Shown here: piece by piece, positions 31,995 to 43,583 of the stretch | How positions within the stretch are numbered: the first letter of the stretch is position 1 | How the letters are laid out: each line of letters starts with the position of its first letter | Source: Alternaria dauci | Lineage: Eukaryota; Ascomycota; Dothideomycetes; Pleosporales; Pleosporaceae | Assembly: GCF_042100115.1 (NCBI RefSeq) | Contig: NC_091279.1 | Span: 2,046,001 to 2,110,000 of the forward strand | Length of the DNA stretch: 64,000 nt | Direction of reading: 5' to 3' | Position numbers and translations under genes: made by a program | The notes under the pieces: model-generated | Seen by the model: the letters and a program-made list of their open reading frames with translations, nothing else | Told to the model about the DNA's origin: nothing | Database searches by the model: none

Positions 31995-32753
31995 AAGTTC
32001 CCGTCGCGATGTGCTTGTCACCGTGTGGAAGGAATTCCGCTTTCAGTTTTTATACCCTTGTTGCGGTTCTGCCTTTTGCGTAGGCTTGAGGTCTGCAGAA
32101 TACCGGTGAGGAAAGAGGGGTTGCACGACGGTCGGAGAAAACGCAGCCGGCCAGGTCACGTTACCGCAACCGCCGTGCTAAGAGTCGCCTACAGTCCTAT
32201 CTCTAGTTAAGATACGTAGCGTGTTTTTTAACTAGTAAAAGTAATTACTAAAGTAGTAATATATAATATTCTATACTCAAAGAAAGTTACTTCTAACTGC
32301 TTTAACTTATAAGACCTGTATCGCACCCGCTCTCGTAATGCCTGAGAGCATAGTTTACCTAAGCATTAACTAAGGTAGACGATAACTTACAGTTAAGATG
32401 CCTCGGCCAAAAACTATATAAAGACGAAACATCGGCTATCTTAAGACAACAGACTAGAGAGTCACGTACTAACCTATCGATTCACTAAACTCATAATAGT
32501 CGGTTCTAATCTTACCTTTCTCTCCCTCTCAGACGCCGTTTTTAGAGCAACACAATCCTTTCAATCTACGACTATTGCTAATGCACTCATTTCTGATAAT
32601 TCAAATGTTGAAATTAGACTGACAGTACATCAGCGTATCAAGGTTGCTATAGTACTTTTGTACACAGTAGAGACTATGCTATACCGGAAGACCGCGCAGT
32701 AAAAGGGCTTTGGAACCAAGGAACATCCGACCACGCACCTCTCCGCCCGCCTG
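31995..32753. other. Intergenic, partly AT-rich
   Basis: A mildly AT-rich stretch at about 32205-32480 lacks ORFs and may be an old repeat fragment. The rest is the 3' flank of the beta-propeller gene. Confidence 0.4.
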
Positions 32754-33797
32754 TCAAAGCCAGATTTCGACGAGTTTCCCTGGGGCGCTGGTGCCAAGCC
32801 CGACCGCACCCCCAGTATTTACGTAGAGCACCTTCTTGCCGTCTTGCTCCATAAGGTATGTCGCCGTTCCCGACTCCACGAGCTCGCTCTGGATGAGCAC
32901 CGACTCGTCTCCGTCGGGCGTGACGCGCACAACCTGGCTGGTGGTTGACGTAGACAGGTACGCGGTGCCATCGGCCTCGAGCGCAAAGTCATCCAGGTTC
33001 GTGTAACCCTGCGCAAGCAGCTCCAGTTCCGCCCCTGGACGGATCGCAGGCGACGTCTGCGACAATGCGATCCGGTAGAAGCTGCCACGGAACCCGCTGG
33101 TGAAGTACACATGTTTGGGGTTGCGCACAGGAGGGACCTGCAGACCATTGAGCCCTGTCGGGAAAGTAGAATTTTTGGTGGGAGCCAGCAGGTCTGGGTT
33201 CGAGTAGAAGATTTCGACGGTCGGGTCGGTGCTTTTAAGAGGCAGGCTGTAGATGATGCCTGCGGTGGAGTCCGCAAGAAGCGCGGTGGGACTTGATGAG
33301 GAGCCCTTTGCTCGCGGTCCGGTCGTGGTGGCTGGGTTCAAAACAGCAAGACCATTCAACAGTCCCGCCGCGGGGAGCTGGGCGATTTGGGTCACATGCG
33401 GCGTGAGCGCAGAGCTGTTATCCGCAGGCGCCGTCCAGTTGCGCAGGTCGATGGTCCAGACGCCCCACGAGCCTGCTATGGGCGCGCGGTCACCACCGGT
33501 GACCTGGCCGGCGTTAAATACAAAGACATCGTCCTCGTATTCGTCGATGCCGAGTGACGAGTTGATATCGGCGCTCGGGGGAAAGGCGTGCACAAGGGTT
33601 GCCTGGGTGGTGACTGGATTCACGGTCCAGATCTCGCCTGAGTCGTACCGAGTAACGAGGAGGTCTCCATTCGTACGTGACGTAAGGCATTCCAGCCAAG
33701 CATGCTGTGGGGTCGTTGGCTGCCAGATGATGTGCGCAGGTGGAGTCTGCGAAGGCAGGGGCAGAGAGTGAACCCAAGGATGGAGAGATGCCGTCAA
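32754..33797 (-). CDS. Six-bladed beta-propeller (SMP-30/TolB-like) protein, 5' end unresolved
   Basis: An open frame of about 347 codons. Repeated blade-like segments occur (NGDLLVTRYDSGEIWTVNP, NGLAVL, TALLADSTAGIIYSL, GLNGLQV, LDDFALEADGTAYLS), as in SMP-30/gluconolactonase-type lactonases and related fungal proteins; several Asx-glycosylation sequons (NSS, NWT, NST) hint at secretion. There is no in-frame ATG near the start: the frame stays open upstream of 33797 but only non-ATG codons occur. A short 5' exon with the start is therefore likely further upstream; an ATG at 33816 is in another frame and is followed by a possible donor (GTAAGC). I could not join them in phase. Substrate unknown. 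Confidence 0.75.
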   Translation of the reverse strand: MTASLHPWVHSLPLPSQTPPAHIIWQPTTPQHAWLECLTSRTNGDLLVTRYDSGEIWTVNPVTTQATLVHAFPPSADINSSLGIDEYEDDVFVFNAGQVTGGDRAPIAGSWGVWTIDLRNWTAPADNSSALTPHVTQIAQLPAAGLLNGLAVLNPATTTGPRAKGSSSSPTALLADSTAGIIYSLPLKSTDPTVEIFYSNPDLLAPTKNSTFPTGLNGLQVPPVRNPKHVYFTSGFRGSFYRIALSQTSPAIRPGAELELLAQGYTNLDDFALEADGTAYLSTSTTSQVVRVTPDGDESVLIQSELVESGTATYLMEQDGKKVLYVNTGGAVGLGTSAPGKLVEIWL

Positions 33798-33829
33798 TTT
33801 GCTTACGGCGATGCATATTGAGCGGATTG

Positions 33830-34865
33830 GATGCGATATGTCGTACCTATGGCGATGCTAGTTGGTAGACGAAGGTGTATGAGCTCGGTTCTGTCCCTGC
33901 GGAGAGTCTTAAAGCTCCAGTCTAATATACCTGTCATCAAAAGCCGCTGTTGATCGGAAAGTACACAAACTAAATATCAGTCGTATCCGGACCGCGTGGA
34001 ACTATAGCTTAAACCATGTTTGTCAGTTAAGGCAGAACACAAGCTCTTGCTTCTTTAAGTTTTTCCATCCCTAAGCACCAACAATCATTGGATCACGATT
34101 TTGTGGTCGTCCCTGAAGCTGGGATAATTCTTTCAATGCTTCCAACGATGCTGCCTGTCATCATCCAATGCATGCGAACTTGAATGGAGCTCTTCTGCTC
34201 ACGGTGACCCCTAGCGTTAGAAGCACTAAGATTTCCCTCTAGTCCAAAACAACTGATGATGTTCGAGAAGTCCGACCATGTTTTGAGGCTAGCGCATGAC
34301 CGCAACTACTGTAGTGCCGAGACGGCTGAAACCCTGGTTTGTAAGCTTGTGTAAGTCCGAGACCGAGATTTGCGAACCGGTCTAGGTAAAAGCCCACGGG
34401 TCCGAGCTGTCGATGGATTTTTGTGCAGCAAAGCAAGGATTGATAAACCTGATAATACAGCCGCGCAACGAATATATCACGGAGGCTATAACGCGTATAT
34501 TCACATAGACGAGGACCATCATGGCTGCGATTGACATGTTCGCTCATGGATATTTCCGCTGAGCCTGGTCATCCCAATCATATAATACAAAACGGGGAAG
34601 TGGACTTGAACAAACCGCGCCAGCGAATGCACACCCATTCATGGAAGGCGCATCGAGAAGATAATGAGAGATTACCATGATCCGCCATCAGAAGATATCC
34701 ATCAATCATGCCTTTCCTTTGCCCATTTCGATCAAATTACGTGCCCATATACACACGCTCAAATCAGGGGGTATGTCCAGCTAAAAAATGCCAATAGTTC
34801 ACGCGAAACGGTGGAGGCTCGGAAATGCGAGGAGAAGTCGTAGCTACTATCGGCTCTGCAAGATA
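33830..34865. other. Intergenic, nothing identified
   Basis: About 1 kb between the beta-propeller gene's 5' side and the 3' end of the striatin gene. ORFs of 70-100 codons on the minus strand here lack domains and are probably chance. Confidence 0.4.
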
Positions 34866-37517
34866 CTACCTTGCAAATACCTTGACTATGCCGTCACCGC
34901 CTGCTGAGACGACGAGGCGACCGTCCTGGCTCCAGACGACGCTGCACACGCCTTCGCCGCGCATGATGCGATGTGCGGTGATTTCTTGGGTGCATATGCG
35001 CTTGTCGAGTGACCAGAATCGAATAGAGGCGTCGTGTCCAGCGGACACGGCCTCTCGGCCGTCCTTGCTGAGCGATAACGAAGAGATAGCTGCGGGGTGT
35101 GCAAGCATGCTATATGTACATTGTCCTGTTCTTGATCAGTAGGGGTTAAACGAGTCGTTCTGAGAAAAACATACCAGAGTTGGCATCGAAGAACCTGATG
35201 AGATGGTCTTCGTGCCCACTGATAATAACTCCCTCCAGGCCGCCATTAGCAGAGCCAGTCGGGCCGTGTATACCTTCTTCGTCGGGACCACCTCGGCCAG
35301 CCTCTTGTGACGCACTTTCACGAAACTGCGAGCTCGTCACAACTGATGTGATACCAGTCGCTGGAGTTCCGTCGTAAGACTCGTTACTGGCCATACCGAT
35401 CAGCTCCTCGCCGGTCCTCGTGTCATACACCAAGATCGATGCGTCAGAAAAGGAGACGACAAAGTTCTCTCCAGTGGGTGAAAGCGGACTAATGCACGTA
35501 GGCGAAGGATGCGTGTCACGCTCGATGGTGTGTATCAACATGTAATGGAATGGTGTCGTGGTAGCGATGCTGGGCTGCGGTGAAGATGGGTGGTTCGATC
35601 CAGACGTGACCGAGTGTCTCCGGCTGCCTCCAACACCACGACGAGAGTTGGTCTGCGGTGAGACCAACTGAGGCGGTGCACTTACAGCCCATATCTTGAT
35701 GGTACCGTCTGCGGATCCGGACGCTAGTATGACGCGGTCCGGTCCTCCATACTTGCTGCTGTCGGAGCCGAAGAGGTTAGCGCAGGTAGTAGGGAGAACG
35801 CATACAGTCCAGACGGCGTCGGTGTGCCCTTCAAGGGTAGCCTTTGGGTCAACCCGGCCTCGTTCCCATACGCGGATCGTGGCGTCTTGACCACCCGAGA
35901 ATATCCAGCCATCGCCAGAGACCCTTCCTCCGGTGGCAAAATGAGCAGAAGCAGGACAGGCCGCTAATGATGTAACAGTGCCTTCATGGCCGCGATGCGA
36001 CCAGAATGGCTGGATGTCTAAATCATTGTTCATGCTGTGCTGATTTGCGTAACTTGCGGGTATCATCCATCTCTTGATCATGCCATCATCTCCTGCTGTG
36101 CAAATCTCTGGTTCACTGGGGCTGCCACCCCCGGTGAAAATGACTGACCGCACTACATCAAGATGGCCGCGAAGTGCAAATCGGACTTTGAAACTTTGCG
36201 GGTCAGTCTTCGCCGCTTGCTGGGCTACGGCTTGTTGAGCTTTCTGGTCATTACTCAGTCGTCTGACGTGGTCTTTGCTGGTCCTCTTTACGGGGCGCGG
36301 TGGCGATTTTGCTGGGATGCTATTCGCCGATGGAAATTCTTCGGTGTCTGGCCTTCTGGGTGGGCCCTCCTGCGCTGTCTCGGATGCGGGGTCGAAAATC
36401 CAATCGTCCGTCTCTTTCTCCTGGTTGGCAGCCTGGGTGGAATCCGGAGCGTTTTCCTCGCCAGTTGGTATTTGGCGTCCTTCGCTGTCGAACGCATGTG
36501 TCACCTTTTCAACGTGCTCTTCGGGTACCGAGGAATAATGCTGCTGATTCTGGGGCTGGCGATGCTGTGCGAGAAGTTCCTGGGCCATACTAGCGTTCTG
36601 CGGAAGGGGTTGTTGCTGTGAGGGTTCTCGTGTCATCTGTGGCGCATGGTGGATCTGATGCTGGTTGGCCAAGCTCTGGAGTTCAGAAGGGAGTGGCACG
36701 TTCGGAGGCTGGTGAGTGGGCATGGACGTGCCCGGCATGGTGGGGAGTTGTGACTGCAGCCTCTGACGGTGCTGTTGTAGGTAGATGTCTTCCATCGAGG
36801 CCTCGCCGTGGTTCAAGTAGCCGTTGCCGTTGGCGAGCGGCTGTAGGTTCTGTTGTTGTTGCGAGGCTTGCGGGGGCGGAGTAAGTAGGTACGTGATTTC
36901 CTCGACGCATTTGGTAAGGTAGAGCTTGGATTTCTCTCTGAGGTTCTCGCGGTCGGCTTCTGCGCGGTCCAAGAACTCCGAGTCAACGTCAAGGAAGGAG
37001 TTGTGTTTCTTGTTTTGGGCTTGGCAAGGTCAGTACATGTCTGGAGCATAGTCTGGCGGCATGGGATACGCACGCTTGGTCGAGTTTACGCCGCCCTTCT
37101 TGCCCTTGAGGTCCTTTTTGTCGTCTGTTGCGGCCTCGGAGTCACCGCCTGCTGCCTCGCTCTTCTTCTTCCTCTCGTTGGTGAGTGCCTGTTCGAGCAT
37201 CCGGATATGCTTGTTTAGCTGGTCGTTCAGCTTCTTCGCGCTGCGCACCTCGCCCTCCTGTTTCGCAATCTTGGCCTTCATCTCGGCGCGCTCAATGTCC
37301 CATGCATTGCGTGCTCGCTCATGGTTGTGCCACTCGAGCTGGAGAAATCGCATAACACCTGTGACTGTGTCAGCCTGCCAGTGTCCCCGCCATGTATACT
37401 GCAGATCCAGGGGAACTGCATACCCTGCAGTGTGTACTCCGTCCCCGCGGGCGCATTGCCGTCACCCCCTCCATTGGCACTGCCGCCGTTCATGGCCGAA
37501 GGCGACTGCCAGGCCAT
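34866..37517 (-). CDS. pro11: Striatin homologue (PRO11/StrA type), STRIPAK scaffold subunit
   Basis: Four exons, 37517-37424, 37358-37074, 37019-35175 and 35125-34866; the frame closes at 827 residues, close to known fungal striatins. The N-terminus carries the conserved block [18 protein letters not shown] and a long coiled coil (about residues 35-100) used for dimerisation and binding of PP2A in other striatins. Exon 3 begins [19 protein letters not shown], a striatin signature. A Gln/Pro-rich linker follows, then WD40 repeats to the C-terminus ([80 protein letters not shown]). In Sordaria and Aspergillus the protein organises STRIPAK kinase/phosphatase signalling for sexual development and hyphal fusion. 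Intron 2 uses donor GTGCGT with acceptor CCAAG. Confidence 0.94.
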
Positions 37518-39046
37518 GCCAGAGCTCTGTTAGGGTCTCGTCGCGACGATCTTGCGTCTTGGTGAGTCGTCTTTACTGCGGGTTGGCATGCGGCGTCGGG
37601 GGGTCGGCAACAGCGCGGTCGACGTGTCGGAATCTGGCTCCAGAGCTCGGACCCTGGGGGGAGGGGACACCAAACGGATGAAAGAGGCGCAGATGGTGAT
37701 TGAAGCTGTTGGGAGACGGGCAGTGAGGATTATGCGCACGCGCAATAGCAGGTCTCGTCACGGCTGCGGCAACATCCACATATGTCGTCGCACAGGGGAG
37801 TCCGTAGCGCCGATGCGGGACCCTGCCAAAAGTGGCGCACGGGCCCTATCACCACAGGATGCGGGAGGAGCGAGCAAGCAAGCTGCTCACTGTGCTACCA
37901 TCACAGCTTTTGTTGGCAGAAGCTTGAAAACACCCAAAACACACTATAACAACGCACCAACACCCAATATCAGCCCCGGATTTACCTCTCCGAAGCAAGC
38001 TTGGCCAGGGTTTCCTCATTGACTCCCCAGAGCATTTCATCAAGGGCTTGCAATGCCATCCGATATACCATCAGTACTAACAAGTAACGCCTGGACAGGG
38101 AACTCTTCTATGACTTCTTCACTGTGAGTACTAATATTCACATGTCCGCCCATTCATACACTTCCCCTTTGTCACTTATTGGGTTCCGCCACTGCACAAG
38201 CTACAAGCACCCCAGCAGGAGCGCAGATGATTTGCTAGCATTTGTGCAAGCTTTCGTCGTCTGGGAGCTCAGTCCTTTTGTACTTTCCATTCGAAAGATG
38301 CACGCTTTGTTCAGTCTCCTTTTGCGGACGTCAGAGGGTGGCAGCTAGTGACTGCTGCATCCGGCGACGCTGTGCCTTCTGGTCACTTATCAAGTCGTCA
38401 AACTGAACGCTAACAACTGCAATAGTCCTGATTCCTGCTGTGGCCACCTTCAGATCTGCTGTAGCCGCAATCGTTGCCTTGTATCGAAATGTAGGAACCG
38501 GTAGCAGTTTGTGTGCCCGAGTGGACGATCATTCACCGGCCAGCACAAAATGGTATTGTAGTCGCATTTCATTACTTCTGCCGTCTGATAATATGTTTCA
38601 GTCACAAGCTACGTGCCTGCCAGTCTATTTCCGTCACCCGTATGACCTGGTCATGCCAAAATCACGACTCGCACCCCTGCACCGGCCACCATGCCACGGT
38701 ACGATCTGCCAAAAAAGAATCTGGGACACTGCCCGTCTACCAGAGTGGATTGACTTGCATTTCACAGTGTCACGAAGCATTCTTTTACACGCCGTATCAC
38801 GTTCAAAGACGGGGCTGGTGCCTTACCTCCAACATGCCAAGTGGAGCCTTCCCGATTGGTACATAGGCGTTGGACGCTACAACCTTGTCACAACATTGGA
38901 ACCTCTTCCCAGCAAGACTTTACCAATTCACCCCACCTACCGCCAAACGCCACCACTTCGAATCCTCCTCCAACCCCGGGCATCACGGTCGCGCACCTCT
39001 ATTGATACCATCGACACCGACTTTTACACCAAATAAATCATCAGAC
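37518..39046. promoter_or_regulatory. Divergent intergenic region, striatin and H2A.Z genes
   Basis: 1.5 kb between two start codons. Frames of 75-200 codons on both strands (for example 37552-38022 and 38440-39036) show no domain and no intron structure. It holds the two promoters, but I cannot name specific elements. Confidence 0.45.
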
Positions 39047-39639
39047 ATGGCCGGCGGTGGAAAAGGTACGCGCTGACCGTGCGTCGCGCTCCGAACGGCC
39101 TCGAGAGCTAACAGAATGCGCAGGAAAGACAGGCGGCAAGACAGGAGGCAAAGGCGATGCGCAGGTCAAGACGCCCAAGTCGCACTCCGCCAAAGCCGGA
39201 CTTCAAGTGAGTAGCTGCCCGATACGCGTCATCGCCCAACCACCACCCCGCGCATACCGTCGCACGCCGCACAAAAGAACGACGCGCTAACTTCACCTCT
39301 CCATTGCAGTTCCCCTGTGGTCGCATAAAGCGCCATCTCCGGAACCTTACGCGACAAAAGACGCGCATCGGGGCCAAAGCCAGCATTTATTTGACCGCTG
39401 TGCTCGAATACCTGACCGCTGAAGTTCTCGAGCTCGCAGGCAACGCTGCCAAGGATCTCAAGGTCAAGCGCATCACGCCACGCCATCTACAGCTTGCCAT
39501 CCGAGGTGACGAAGAATTGGACACTCTCATCCGAGCTACCATTGCTTTCGGAGGTGTTCTACCACACATCAACCGTGCACTACTACTCAAGGTAGAGCAG
39601 AAGAAGAAGGGCGGTGCGGCAAAGACTGGCGAGGCATAG
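39047..39639 (+). CDS. htz1: Histone variant H2A.Z
   Basis: Three exons, 39047-39065, 39124-39206 and 39310-39639; the frame closes at 143 residues. The protein begins [18 protein letters not shown], a glycine/lysine tail, then the histone fold ([28 protein letters not shown]) and the acidic-patch/docking segment typical of the variant ([17 protein letters not shown], then [15 protein letters not shown]). GGVLPHI and the DEELD patch distinguish H2A.Z from canonical H2A, and there is no SQE/L tail. One residue is odd: the usual FPVGR start of the fold reads FPCGR. H2A.Z replaces H2A near promoters; SWR1 deposits it and INO80, also in this window, can remove it. The two early introns split the tail. 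Confidence 0.95.
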
Positions 39640-40499
39640 GCGTTTGAATATACTGCCAGCGAGCGCGCGCGCCCTGACCACGGCAATACTGACCAAGACA
39701 CAAGCCAACTTCGGTTCGGCGCAAAGGAGAGGCGGTGAAACGCCTGGCCCTAGCATGTGTATGAAGAGGCACGCTCTCTGTCTGGCTTTTCGATCTACCG
39801 CTGTCTCGTTGATGAGGACAGCTCATTTTTTCTGCTGAAGTACAGGATGTTGGGATAAGGTGTTAACTTTCTTTAGTTAGGCGTGAGAGGATCGGTGTTG
39901 ACGGTCATGGATTCCATTTGTCCTTTGCGGTATGTAGTAACACTCAATCGATGTCACTGAGCGGCAAGAGAAGTTTACCGCCGTCCCCGCTCGAACTGTA
40001 TGCGATACGCGCATACTAAACAGCTGCCTCCCCGGAACTGTTGAACTGATAACATGTCTATTCACTACCCGCCTAGCGAGGCTACTTTATACACATGGAG
40101 AACAAGGACTTGCTCTCGTCTCATCGAAGACCTGAAGCGTCAGATCAAGACAAGCGGACAAAGGACTTTCTGTCCAACAATAACGAACCAAAGGCGAATC
40201 GCAAAGTTCAGACGTGGATAGCTTGCATGCGCACGTTCTGAAATGGGCACTCGGCACGCATGCGCGAGGTGTGTTTGCACATCAAGCTTGCACGACAACC
40301 ACGAGTACTTCGAGACCGAGTTTGGTAATACGAAACGTATCTTCCCGTCTCTCAAACCGCACACATGACGCGATGGAGGTCATACAGCATGCAGGCAGGC
40401 CGAGCGTCAGCTTAGCGCCCCGTCCTCGGAGCTTTCTGCTCTGAAAATAAGATCATAATTCCATCAGTTTCATGGCTCTACCGTTTACCCATCTTCGCC
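39640..40499. other. Intergenic, nothing identified
   Basis: 860 bp covering the H2A.Z 3' flank and the promoter side of the next gene. Only short chance ORFs. Confidence 0.4.
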
Positions 40500-41354
40500 A
40501 TGTTCGACTCCCAGCCCTCCAACCATAATCCTTTCCACTGTATCCCCATAGCCTCTGCCTTCTCTTACTCAAACTATGTAGTCCCAGGTGCCATGCCGCA
40601 TCTCCACGCGCACCGTGCTCGAGAACCGGTTCGCCAACATCGTCACTGGCCAACTCATCGCATGTCTTCTCCTGCTGCTGCTACCCCTCCTCCCTACCAA
40701 TCCCGGCGACGCACCCAATATAGGCGCCACTCGCATTACTCAGACATGGAATCGAGCTCCTCGGATCCCGACACCCCAGACAAAGTCTGCTACAGACACG
40801 TATTCCCACCATCTCCGGGCCCCCTCAATGCCCGCGTCCAAGGACGAAGAAGCTGGAAACACAAAAACAACCACGACACGCCAGACATCGCCCCGAGCTT
40901 CTGTCCCCTTCACGCCAACGTCTCCCGACACGTGGCCGAAAACATCGGCAGAGACGATATCCTCATTCTCCCACCCAGCCTCACACGTCTACGCGTGCAG
41001 ATGCAGAGTCCGGCTCATGCAAGAGACATAATCCATGCTACCGTAGCAGGAGACATGCTTTTCCGCGATGTGGTCAAGCAACTTGTGCCAGAGAGGTATC
41101 AGGGAGAGGTTAGGGCGTATGTGAAGATGAGGGGTGAGTGGCAGGAACCGGGACGGCTTCTTGTGAGTCAAATTACGGAGCAGGGGCGGTTTGTTTTGAA
41201 CGAGAGGGAGGAGTTGGAGGTAAAGATTGAGATTGGGGGGAGGGGGAGAAGGGGTGGTGGTGGTGGTACGAGAGGGGGCATGGGAGAGGCCAAGGCGTGG
41301 GAGAGGGAGGAGGTAAGGGAGAGGGGGCGGACGTGGAACATACGTGATGTATGA
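40500..41354 (+). CDS. Hypothetical protein with basic N-terminus and glycine/arginine-rich tail
   Basis: An uninterrupted frame of 284 codons starting MFDSQPSNHN. I do not recognise a family. The first third is rich in His, Arg and Pro with a serine/aspartate run (ESSSSDPDTPD). The middle part (about 125-240) looks folded: DDILILPPSLTRLRVQM, DMLFRDVVKQLVP, AYVKMRGEWQEPGRLLV, a pattern of alternating hydrophobic strands. The last 35 residues are RGG-like and charged. The true start could be a later Met (position 32, at 40593). A 235-codon frame on the opposite strand (40989-41696) overlaps it but is leucine/serine-rich and less convincing. 41355-41732 is 3' flank of this gene and the next. 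Confidence 0.6.
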   Translation: MFDSQPSNHNPFHCIPIASAFSYSNYVVPGAMPHLHAHRAREPVRQHRHWPTHRMSSPAAATPPPYQSRRRTQYRRHSHYSDMESSSSDPDTPDKVCYRHVFPPSPGPLNARVQGRRSWKHKNNHDTPDIAPSFCPLHANVSRHVAENIGRDDILILPPSLTRLRVQMQSPAHARDIIHATVAGDMLFRDVVKQLVPERYQGEVRAYVKMRGEWQEPGRLLVSQITEQGRFVLNEREELEVKIEIGGRGRRGGGGGTRGGMGEAKAWEREEVRERGRTWNIRDV

Positions 41355-41732
41355 GCGAAGACAGGGTCTTGTTGAAAACATGCAAGGAGGACGATTCGAA
41401 AATATAACGGTAATTGAACAAAGTGCTAGTACATCCGATCGCTCCACTTTACTCCGCCGCCCCAGACTGCAGGGTCCATATCGCGCTGCTTCGATCCGGA
41501 ACGCCAAGCTTGTTCTAAGATTCTGAATAGTGTAGGTTAAGATGCTCCAAGGCATAAGAAGTACAAGAGAATTGACTTGTGAGAAATGAAGCTTCCCTAT
41601 TGGCCAGATGCGAAATGAAATAAAGACATTGGTTCGTATACAATGCAGCGCAAAAATGCCATGGGAATTATAGGAACGAGAGTCATTTGCCTTCATGCCT
41701 GCGACGTCAAATGATCGTGCCTAGCGGCTTCC

Positions 41733-43031
41733 CTATGACTTCAGGCTGTCCTGCATGCTGCGGCTGCTAGCGCTCAGCGGGATGTTGGTAGTGGGAAGAA
41801 CAGTCTTGGGCTTGCTGTTCTGGCGGACCTTTGCCAGAGCGTACACCAGACCACTGACAAATCCAACAAAAATGGCGGAACAGCTGCCGAAGGTGACGGG
41901 CGCATCGAAGAAGATGAGACCGCTGAGCGCAATGGGCAGCTTGTTCAGGGCACCGACCATGGAGTAGGTTGTCGAGGAGGTAACACGGACCGCCCAGGCA
42001 GATGTGTACGAGATGAAGACGGTGGAAAGACCAGAGATGATCATGACCATGATGACAGTGTTGCGCTGTTCGGCGGGGAAGTTCTTCTGGACGTTGGCGG
42101 AGGACCAGTCTTCGATGAGGATGGAGGCAACGAGCAGGATCGGGATGGTGAGGAGGTTGTTGTAGTACATGGCTGGTTCAGATTAGCAAATATCTATGTC
42201 CCTCGCATATTGATAAACCTACTGTCAAAGTCCTTGAAGTTGGTGAGCTTGATGCGCTTGCGCATGCACAGAACGTAGGTGGCCGAGCAAAAGCAGTTGA
42301 ACATCATCCAGAGGTATCCGGTGTGCAGGGTCGACATGGCCTCGGTGGTCTTTTCAGCAGCGTGACCCATGCTTGACAAAGCGTGCTGGATGTCTGCCCA
42401 AGCCGCAATAACGGAACTCAGCACCATCAGTCCGAAAGAGAAGAGAGCCATTGGTGTGACTGCACCGCCGAACCAGAGAACCTCTCCGTATGCGATCAGG
42501 ATGATGGTCAGATTCTTGAAGATGGTGTAGACGGGAATCGAAAGGTACTTGAGCGCCCAGGTACTGGTGTAGATCATGCCGATGAGCAGGACGGAGATGG
42601 GGAACCCTGGTGCTGTCAGCATTCTCTCGTATTCCCGCAAGTCTCTTGGACGTACATTTCTTCGCTTCATCGCTGTTGAAGTCGCGGTAGTTGATGAATC
42701 CCGCGGCTTTGCATATCGAGATTGCTGCTACACAGACAACGGACTGCGCTGGGTTAGAAAGGCGGTCTACTGCACGAAGCTGTGCTCATACCTGTACGCA
42801 GAGCAGGAAAAAAGGGAGATTGAAGTCGACGCCCGACAAGACGTATTTGTTCGTAACTGTCATCATAATGGACGATCCACAGTATGCCAGGACGGCGGCA
42901 ATGGGGTTCTCTGTTATCGATGGATTGGCGCGGCCTGAACTGGCTGATCGAGGCATGGGTGATGCCGCGCGAAACTCCTTGCCCGAAGGCATGTCGACCC
43001 TATAGTCGTCGCTCTTCTTGTCGTCGGACAT
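41733..43031 (-). CDS. VRG4: GDP-mannose transporter of the Golgi (Vrg4/GmtA)
   Basis: Four exons, 43031-42792, 42743-42656, 42606-42223 and 42172-41733; all introns GT-AG, total 383 residues, the normal length. It carries about ten hydrophobic segments of the drug/metabolite transporter fold and the GALNK motif ([15 protein letters not shown]) that marks GDP-mannose carriers; a second family block, [19 protein letters not shown], lies mid-protein. It exchanges cytosolic GDP-mannose for GMP in the Golgi, feeding mannosylation of cell-wall and secreted proteins, and is essential in many fungi. The soluble N-terminus ([20 protein letters not shown]) faces the cytosol. It is transcribed divergently from the Plp1-type gene. 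Confidence 0.95.
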
Positions 43032-43583
43032 GGTGGTGGAGAGAGGGACGTGTGCACGCTCGTGGGTGTAGAGTTGTGGTGTGCGGCAGCGACGGCAAGG
43101 TCCGGAGCAGAGGACAGATGGTGGCGGCCTGTGTACGACTGCAAACGAGGGGTTGTAGTCGAAAGAAGAAGAAAGGACACGAGTGTGGGACCAGAAGGAA
43201 GGAGACGGGTGTCGCAAGTCAAATGCGCAAGGACGCGAATTGGGTGGGTCTCAACGATGGCCTCTCCCCTGGCTTGGAGTTACTCTGCTATGGTAGTGGT
43301 AATTTCATGGGCCACTAGGCCGTCTTTGAACACGAGCAGCTTCTTGTCAGCATCACCCTGCAGCCCGTACGAGATCTGTTCTATTTTCACTACCAGACCC
43401 TGATACAGCACATAGCGTGTGTGCTATACGGCCCAAGCGATTTGCGCACCGCTGTTGTAGGAGATTGTACAAAGGCGGTCTTCACTCCGCCAGCCTATCA
43501 CCACGTGACTTCTTCTTATCGAGCCTTGTAGTCTTTCCCCTGATCCACGTCAAGCGACCTCAGACAAACTCAAAAAAAAAAAC
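43032..43583. promoter_or_regulatory. Divergent promoter, GDP-mannose transporter and Plp1-type genes
   Basis: 552 bp between two start codons. An A-run (43571-43582) lies just before the Plp1-type ATG. Frames over the transporter's leader are chance. Confidence 0.45.

Noticed and set aside
36163..37681. Several plus-strand ORFs opposite the striatin gene
   Set aside because: Shadows of the real minus-strand exons, whose splice phases and WD40 motifs are clear.
38440..39036. 198-codon ORF upstream of H2A.Z
   Set aside because: No recognisable domain and it occupies the H2A.Z promoter and leader; probably chance.
40989..41696. 235-codon minus-strand ORF overlapping the hypothetical gene at 40500
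   Set aside because: Pro/Ser/Leu-rich complement of the glycine/arginine-rich plus frame; the plus frame looks more like folded protein.
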